64,000 nt of DNA, from NCBI GenBank assembly GCA_000310025.1, contig FN649752.1, positions 3,935,541 to 3,999,540 on the forward strand, given 5' to 3'. The notes beneath the pieces are model-generated. The model saw only the letters and a list, made by a program, of their open reading frames with translations, was not told the origin of the DNA and ran no database searches. Both the position numbers and the translations under genes were made by a program. Of this stretch, positions 58,501 through 64,000 are shown piece by piece. Source of the DNA: Ectocarpus siliculosus (Eukaryota; Sar; Phaeophyceae; Ectocarpales; Ectocarpaceae). Each line of letters begins with the position of its first letter. The first letter of the stretch is position 1.

Positions 58501-61500
58501 GGACGCCCGCGCTCCCGGCCCCCGCGGCACCGACCCTCGCCTGCCCTTCGCCTTCATGCAGTCCGTGCACGGTTCCAGCTTGCCGGTGAGCACGATGCCT
58601 CTCTGCTGGGCGGTTTCTCTCAAAAGGGGCTCGCAAGCGTGGGCAAGGGAGCGGTGGAAGCGGTTGATGTCAACGGACTTTTCAGTCGAACCAAGAGCAA
58701 ACGGGGACGCACCAGGGCCAAGCGCGGCCGCACCCAAGTCAAAATCAGCACCCCCATCAATGCTATCCAAAACAGCAGCTACATTCGCAGCATCAGTCTC
58801 AGGGATAAACGCGGGGAAAAACTCTTGATACGGGGTGTCATCATAGCCATCCATGAGCTGCTCGTCGGTGAGCACACTCGTGTCTCCAAGATCCATACCC
58901 GGAAAAGTACCCACACAAACAAACTCGGACGCCGAAGAAGGTACTACGCCGGCAGAGCCGGCGGGCGGGACGCTCTCACTCGCAGGTTCTACACTGGTGG
59001 GACCAGTGGGCGTGACGCTATCAGTCGAAGGTACTACGCTGGTGGGACCAGCGGGCGTGACGCTCTCACTCGAAGGTACTACGCTAGCAGAGCCAGCGGG
59101 AGGGAAACGCAACACGGACACCAATGATTCCGCGGAGCCCCCTTTTTGGGAAGGGGAACGCGTGGAGCCAACGGCGGGGGCGGAATCGGGGGCAGTCACG
59201 AATGCAGGCAAAGCAGAAGAGTCTACTATAGTTGCAGATGGGTCGTATGGTAACCGCATGGCATATGCTGCAGACGCTTTTTCCTCCCTAGCAAATAGCA
59301 GTCCATTTTGGAGGGTTGCACCACGCTCGTCGTGCAGGATTTGTTGCTTTCGAGAAACTGCATGCGTTGAAAACAAATTGAAGCTCAGGTTCTCTACTAC
59401 AGACACGTCAGTCAGCTTAACACACATCGTCGTTTTTTCACCGTTCTCATCCTCCTGAAAGAAACTAAGGTTGATGCTACCGATAGCTTGCACTTCTAGC
59501 AGTCGACCATCACCTACGACGACATACTTCCTATTTGCGGGGATCTCCTGCAGATCGTACATGTGTAGACTACTGTTGGTAAAACTGTTGCTTGCACCTG
59601 AATCAGCTACCCATCTCTCGCTACCAGGCGGCCCCTCACTAGATTCCACACTCAGCAAAGACGAAGCAGACGCAGCAGACTCAACTCCAATCGTCACTCC
59701 TATCCTACCAAAAAAATCTTCGGGGTGAGACGTGCCCAGGGGCACCGATTGTGCCGTGCAGAGGTGGAGGTAGCCCGAAGATGGAGGCGCGCCAGGAGAC
59801 GGGGCAGAGGACGAGGAGGAAGCGGTGCTGCCGCTGCCCGCGGGGGGGGGCTGACGTGGCTGCTCGGATGATGAATCTTGACCGGCGGGAGGGTAGTAGA
59901 CGTAGTGGATCCCGCCGTCAGATGAACGGCTGTCTTCGTACCCGGAGGAGTAGCTGTAGCTGTCCCCGCCGCCGGCGTAGTGGGCGTACCCGGCGTCGTG
60001 GTAGCCGTCGTCGTAGGAGTAGCCTTCGTCGTAGTCCCCGTAATCTTCGTAGTAGCCACCATCATCGTGGGCGTAGTACACAACGTACGCCTGCTCTCTT
60101 CCGTGGCCAGAACGCGCGTGCCCCGGGCCTCTCCCTGCCCGATCTCTCTCGGCACGCCCGTCGCTGCTGTGGCGTCCCGCGGGCCCACGACCCCCCGGGT
60201 GACGCCCCAGACGACCACCAGGCCCACGTCCACGAAGAGGTCGCGGGGGGGGTGAGGCTTGGTTCCAGCCACCGCCACCATGACCGGTGTGGTGCTGCTG
60301 CTCTATCCTCACCCATCGCCCGCCACCGCGGCCGGGTCCCGGCGGCGGTCTACCCCCTCGCTGGCTACCGCCGCCACCGCGGCTGCCGCCGCCCGAGCGA
60401 CGTTCCTCGGCGCCCTCTCTCGAACGCGCACGCCGCAGTTGCTGCTGGAGACGACACTGCTCGTTGGTGTGAAGCTCGGACTGGTGGTAGCGGCAAAATC
60501 CGCCGGGGTCGTCGTTGAACACGTCACTATTTTTCTTCTCTCCGTCACGATTTTGGCCGCCAGCCGCTGCCTGACCGCCGTCTTGACCCCAGGATGCCCC
60601 CCCACTGCCCCCGCCGCGCCGGCCCATGCCGGATGCGGCGAGAGCGAGCTCCACCTCGCGCCTCTCCCCCTTGCTCCTCTCGCGCTCCATCTCCACGTGG
60701 GCGTCCCTCACCACAGTCTCAAGGGTACGCAACGTCAGGACATCATGGGCAAGCAGAATTCCTTTTTGCACGGCATACAACGAAGAGGGAAGGCCACGAG
60801 CAATGTCTTTGTTGGCATCTGTTTCATCCTTAATCGTGCCTACAGATGCGAGACGCAGGCGAAGGGCCTCTGAGCGGGCAATGTAATCCTGTGGACTCTC
60901 GGACTCCTTCATCTCCAACTCCTTCCAGTCCTGCTCCAACCTCGACTTTTCTGACTGCTTTTTCTCCTGATAGAACTCGGTCACTATTTTCCAGCCCTTT
61001 TGGGGACTCTCACACGCCAGAATCAAGCTCTGAATCGGGGGATACATAACCTTGCTTATGAGGATATTCCACAGTTTGAAAGACTTGTCTACCACTTCAT
61101 TTCCAAAAAATCTCCGAAGGTCTCCTACATTCACACCCCTCTTCCCGACCTTGACCTCGACCTCCAGTTCCAACGCATCATGCACACCCTCCTCCTGAAA
61201 ATATGAAATCATCTTACCACGAAAAATATCAAACATAATGTACAAGTCCTGCTCCTTCTTTACACTACCAAGCCAAGGTTCGATTTCTGAGCCTGGATTG
61301 ACACGTAACGTGCCTGAGCGGGCAAAGCCCTGTTGTTGAGCGATGGCCTCAGCTGTCGCCTTGGCCGCTGCGCCACGATGTGTGCGACGCTGCTGGGGTC
61401 GTTGAATGTGGCTGGCGTACCCTGGTTGGAGGGTGATGGTTGGTTGCCAGTAGGTGGGACTGGGTTGCCGGTTGGAGTGGCTGGGTTGCCGGCTGGTGGT

Positions 61501-61631
61501 TGGGCAATGGTGACTTCACCCTCGTTGATCCTGTTGGCTTCGAGTTCGGCTTGCACTCGTTGCTGGACGATCTCCTCCACTTTTTGTTGTAGCTCTTCCC
61601 CGCTGAGGGCGGAGAGGTCGATGTCCTCCAT
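55530..61631 (-). pseudogene. copia Gag-Pol polyprotein, interrupted by two frameshifts and one TAG
   Basis: Gag starts at ATG 61631 (MEDIDLSALSGEELQQ). A one-base shift near 61363-61372 moves the reading to the main frame, open down to 56956. That frame holds the rest of Gag (WKELEMKESESPQDYIARSE), a C-x2-H-x4-H-x4-C motif in place of the usual CCHC knuckle (near 60462-60503), a Gly/Tyr/His-rich stretch, the protease site ADSGAS (near 59593), a 16-residue repeat linker, and integrase with H-x4-H, C-x2-C (58560-58650) and a DDE triad (HLDLCGP near 58480, VDNGTEW near 58285, VVESAIW near 58180). After TAG at 56958-56956 the same frame continues into reverse transcriptase (AKWVFDWKADE, KSRLVARG). 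A 4-bp tandem duplication at 56683-56691 shifts frame again. The remainder has VHVDDI, KSLYGLRQASRQW, and RNase H (DADFASK, STTEAEYVAL, SKHIDVRHHFLREL), ending at 55530. Confidence 0.95.
58942..59099 (-). repeat. 48-bp coding tandem repeat in the copia polyprotein
   Basis: Three to four copies of a 16-residue unit resembling VTPAGPTSVVPSTDS lie between protease and integrase. Unit length keeps the frame. Confidence 0.85.
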
Positions 61632-61698
61632 GATGTTTGGTGTTGTGGGAGTCTACCGATTGCGCGTGACTGCACAACCCCCGGATGGCTACGCCCGC

Positions 61699-61709
61699 GC
61701 GCAGATACC
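61699..61709 (-). promoter_or_regulatory. possible primer-binding site of the copia element
   Basis: On the minus strand GGTATCTGCGC lies about 17 bases inside the 5' LTR. It resembles the initiator-tRNA-Met complement TGGTATCAGAGC used by many copia elements, with a few mismatches. The host tRNA is not in this window, so this is tentative. Confidence 0.35.
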
Positions 61710-61726
61710 GTGATATCGCACTAGTG

Positions 61727-62051
61727 TGAAAGGTAAACTACGCGGGGTGCAGCAAGCACGTTCTGGACGTTACTTGGGGCACTGGGTAGTCGGCCGTGTT
61801 CGGCCGAGAGAGAGAGATTGAGAGAGAGTTGGAGAGAGAGTGGGAGAAGGAAACTTGATTGGAGAGAGACGGTGGTGGTGGTGGAGAGAGAGAGGAAGAA
61901 GTGAGCGCAGCACGCACGCAAGATTCATCGCACCAACCACGCCAAAAGGGTCCCCGTGACTGCACCGATGGTACCCTGCAACACACGAAATTCCCAACAC
62001 GTATCCCCCTGGGATCCTCACCACCAGATACTGCTGCGAGTATATCTAACA
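61727..62051 (-). repeat. 5' LTR of the copia element
   Basis: 325 bp, starting TGAAAGG and ending TAACA on the plus strand. It should carry the promoter for minus-strand transcription of the element. Confidence 0.95.
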
Positions 62052-62056
62052 CGCGA
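62052..62056. repeat. target-site duplication, right copy (CGCGA)
   Basis: Matches 54943-54947. Confidence 0.9.
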
Positions 62057-63107
62057 TATTGCTCAAGAGAGACGAGCGTGCGTCCGGTCGTGGACAGACT
62101 AACCTGCAAGGACTTTTCTGTGTACAGAGAAGTCTCTACTGCTCACGATTCACAGTTAATTTTACTTGGTGGTCTACATAGTGCATTGATGTAGTCGACA
62201 CGTTGATTGTCTCCAGGGTACAGACTACGGTACACGCTGTGTTTGCACATGTACTGCATTAGGATTCCGCGGAGGCGCGTGCCGTGCGGAACGTGTGGTA
62301 CGGGGACGTCTCCCTCCGTTGGCCACAGCAAATTATAATCAAGGCATTTCGAAAGAAACACAATGAACCCCTATACCTATTCAGTGCGGGGGGAGCACAA
62401 GACTAGTGACGGTCCAACTTACCACGAAGAGACTTGTGCTACAGTATATATTCGCCGACTTGTGCTACAGTATCTACATGGACTATTTTAGACTTACGGC
62501 AGCGGGTTGAAAGTGGTTGTGATAAATCAACGCGACGAGTATCGACGACGTTGCCTGTCTGAAGCTGTTTGTTAGCGGGTTTAATTAGCTGCTGGCTGAG
62601 TGCACTGCGTTGTTGACAGATCACGACCCGACGGTGAATAGAGACATCGAATGAAAGAACAGATGCTCGTGGAACCAGATGAATAAGTTGGTCACGGTGC
62701 AACACTATTATATTCCCATTGCCAATCAACCGCGAACTCTTATCTGTTGAAGAGAAAGGGTGTGGTCCTGGAGAAACTTGCCGTTCACCGTTCGCTGTTT
62801 TGGTGACATTGTAAACAGTCGTCCCGGTCGCAGCTCAGCCACACACAGGCCAAGTACGAATGGAAGTATATCTCTTATATATTGTATACACTTGCTGTGA
62901 GCGAAAAGGTAAATACCCTATTAGACAAGACAAAAAAACTACCCAACAAAGAGGACCAACTCCTGTGTTAATGTTGATGCCGTTTGGGTGGTGATTCGCA
63001 TTTCGTATTTCACAATTTGTTTCACATAGACGTTCATAACGAATGAATTCACTCACCATCATCTGAGCCTCTAGATGAGATTCGACGTTTTAAAAAGGCC
63101 GTTCAAC
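62057..63107. other. spacer right of the copia element
   Basis: No gene family is recognised. The 17-base word GACTTGTGCTACAGTAT occurs twice, near 62430 and 62458. Confidence 0.5.
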
Positions 63108-63850
63108 AAGATGACGATAAATGAGTGACAGAGACAGGAAGGCCGCAACCGGTGAAGAGAAACAGCGTGTATGGTCGTATGCAGCATGGCGCATCGGCGC
63201 ACCGAATGCGCTTTCGTGATAACATGACACGTTGACTCTATGGTAGGTCGCGTCGGGAACTCACTCGGCCCACACACATTTTCAATACTAAACCACGTAT
63301 ATTATTAATAATAAACCACCTCCGAAATGAACATGAAGCCGTGGTTGCTGCCACATCGACCGCGAGACTCGAGAAAAAAGAGCGATCATGACAGGGGAAG
63401 ATAGAAGGCGAACCGTTCAAGAGGGCCGCATGAAGCGCACATGGTGGAACAACTCTGGCACAACATGCAACTAGCTTACTCGTCGACTCACCGTATGCGC
63501 TTTCGTCGTGTCGGGTCCTTGGCACAATGGCGCGTTGGAAACTCACTCGACCCACACACACTTTCATATACCTGAACATTTTGCCGTTGCTGTGCTGCCA
63601 AGCGGGCTTTGAGATTCGATAATAGCCGTCGGCAATGTTCGAGAAGCAATAATGAGCGATGAAGACAGGAAGATAGAAGGCGAGGGTTCACGAGGGCCGA
63701 AGCAGCGCGCATGGTCGCACACGTCTGGAGCAACATCTCGCCAGACGTGCACCATATGTCGAGATCAGCCTTCGAGACACGGCCGGGCAAAGAAAGGTGG
63801 GGGAATCGGAAGAAGAGGGCCAAAAAAAGAATTTGGTCGGAGCCATTGAA
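63108..63850 (+). repeat. ~265-bp degenerate tandem repeat, three copies
   Basis: Equivalent positions are ATG at 63121, 63388 and 63652 (spacing 267 and 264 bp). Each is followed by a similar GA(C/T)AGGAAG-type stretch, then CGCATGGT-like and GCGCTTTCGT blocks. The CTCACTCG(A/G)CCCACACACA block appears in copies one and two, near 63261 and 63541. The third copy is truncated or diverged. Confidence 0.75.
63652..63849 (+). CDS. small basic open frame in the third tandem repeat, unknown
   Basis: ATG at 63652 opens a 65-residue frame, MSDEDRKIEGEGSRGPKQRA at its start. It contains one CTIC pair and a basic tail (RHGRAKKGGGIGRRGPKKE). Related starts in the other two repeats (MSDRDRKAATGEEKQRVW near 63134, MTGEDRRRTVQEGRMKR at 63388) are cut short by stops, so this may be a decaying repeated exon or a chance opening. 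No family is recognised. Confidence 0.25.
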   Translation: MSDEDRKIEGEGSRGPKQRAWSHTSGATSRQTCTICRDQPSRHGRAKKGGGIGRRGPKKEFGRSH

Positions 63851-64000
63851 GCTAACAGCTTCTGAATATATACACGAGGAAAAGTGAGATTCATTTGTCC
63901 GAAATTCAAGGAGGTAGGGGAGGGGCGGACAGCCTCACCGACCAACTTGAATATAGAAGTACATCGTTCGGGGTAAGAGAGGAGATATTCATTATTTTCC

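Larger units (their letters stand above)
54948..62051 (-). mobile_element. full-length Ty1/copia LTR retrotransposon, 7.1 kb, coding on minus strand
   Basis: Two direct LTRs (54948-55276 and 61727-62051) bound a gag-pol region in the order Gag, protease, integrase, reverse transcriptase, RNase H, which defines copia elements. LTRs start TG and end CA on the plus strand and are flanked by CGCGA on both sides. Because coding is on minus, the 5' LTR is the right one. A possible primer-binding site and a purine tract are in the expected places. The coding region has two frameshifts and one in-frame TAG, so this copy is probably dead unless read-through or frameshifting occurs. Confidence 0.96.

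Noticed and set aside
57850-59127. Long plus-strand open frame of over 400 codons
   Set aside because: It is exactly antisense to the copia integrase and linker and reflects GC-rich codon use on the coding (minus) strand.
59751-60873. Plus-strand open frames of about 200-255 codons, rich in Arg and Pro
   Set aside because: They are antisense to the Gly/Tyr/His-rich Gag and protease part and show no domain.

Overview
The window is nuclear DNA from a photosynthetic stramenopile, most likely a brown alga of the Ectocarpus type. This is inferred, not proven. The support is: genes split by many GT-AG introns of 0.2 to 5 kb with GTGAGT/GTAAGT donors; eukaryotic families only (26S proteasome ATPase, Nit1-type amidase, CELF/Bruno-like RRM protein, TMEM65); nuclear tRNA genes; hAT, pogo-like and Ty1/copia transposons; and abundant microsatellites and poly-C tracts. 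There is no bacterial operon structure and no CRISPR array.

Layout, left to right. Positions 1-393 hold a possible partial exon on the minus strand, and 2134-2354 a probable first exon of an unknown acidic protein, also minus. From the opposite side of an 0.8 kb spacer starts RPT3 (3159-14762, +), seven exons, complete at 416 aa. Its intron 1 carries a 1.46 kb TA-flanked transposon and its 4.4 kb intron 6 carries a foldback element and a minisatellite. Next is a Nit1-type nitrilase gene (16627-20727, -) with seven recognised exons; one intron hosts an antisense tRNA-Thr gene and three successive introns contain long CT repeats in the sense direction. A CELF/Bruno-like single-RRM gene follows (24234-33424, +; ten exons, 517 aa as modelled; one 100-N assembly gap in an intron).

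The most unusual gene is on the minus strand at 38181-47656: a TMEM65 membrane domain spliced in frame to one GAF domain that carries the NK-x3-F-x3-DE signature of cyclic-nucleotide-binding GAF domains. Its first recognised intron (5.2 kb) has been invaded by a hAT transposon with long TATCGATA-rich subterminal inverted arms and an apparently deleted catalytic core.

The right third (47.7-64 kb) has no convincing host gene. It holds a second tRNA-Thr gene inside a duplicated ~366 bp cassette, small repeats, a complete 7.1 kb Ty1/copia retrotransposon (54948-62051, coding on minus, CGCGA target duplication, LTRs about 1% diverged) whose reading frame has two frameshifts and one TAG, and a ~265 bp tandem repeat array near the right edge.

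The genes do not form a pathway. They are unrelated genes in a repeat-rich chromosome arm. All exon models come from reading frames, splice motifs and family knowledge; no alignment or transcript data was available.
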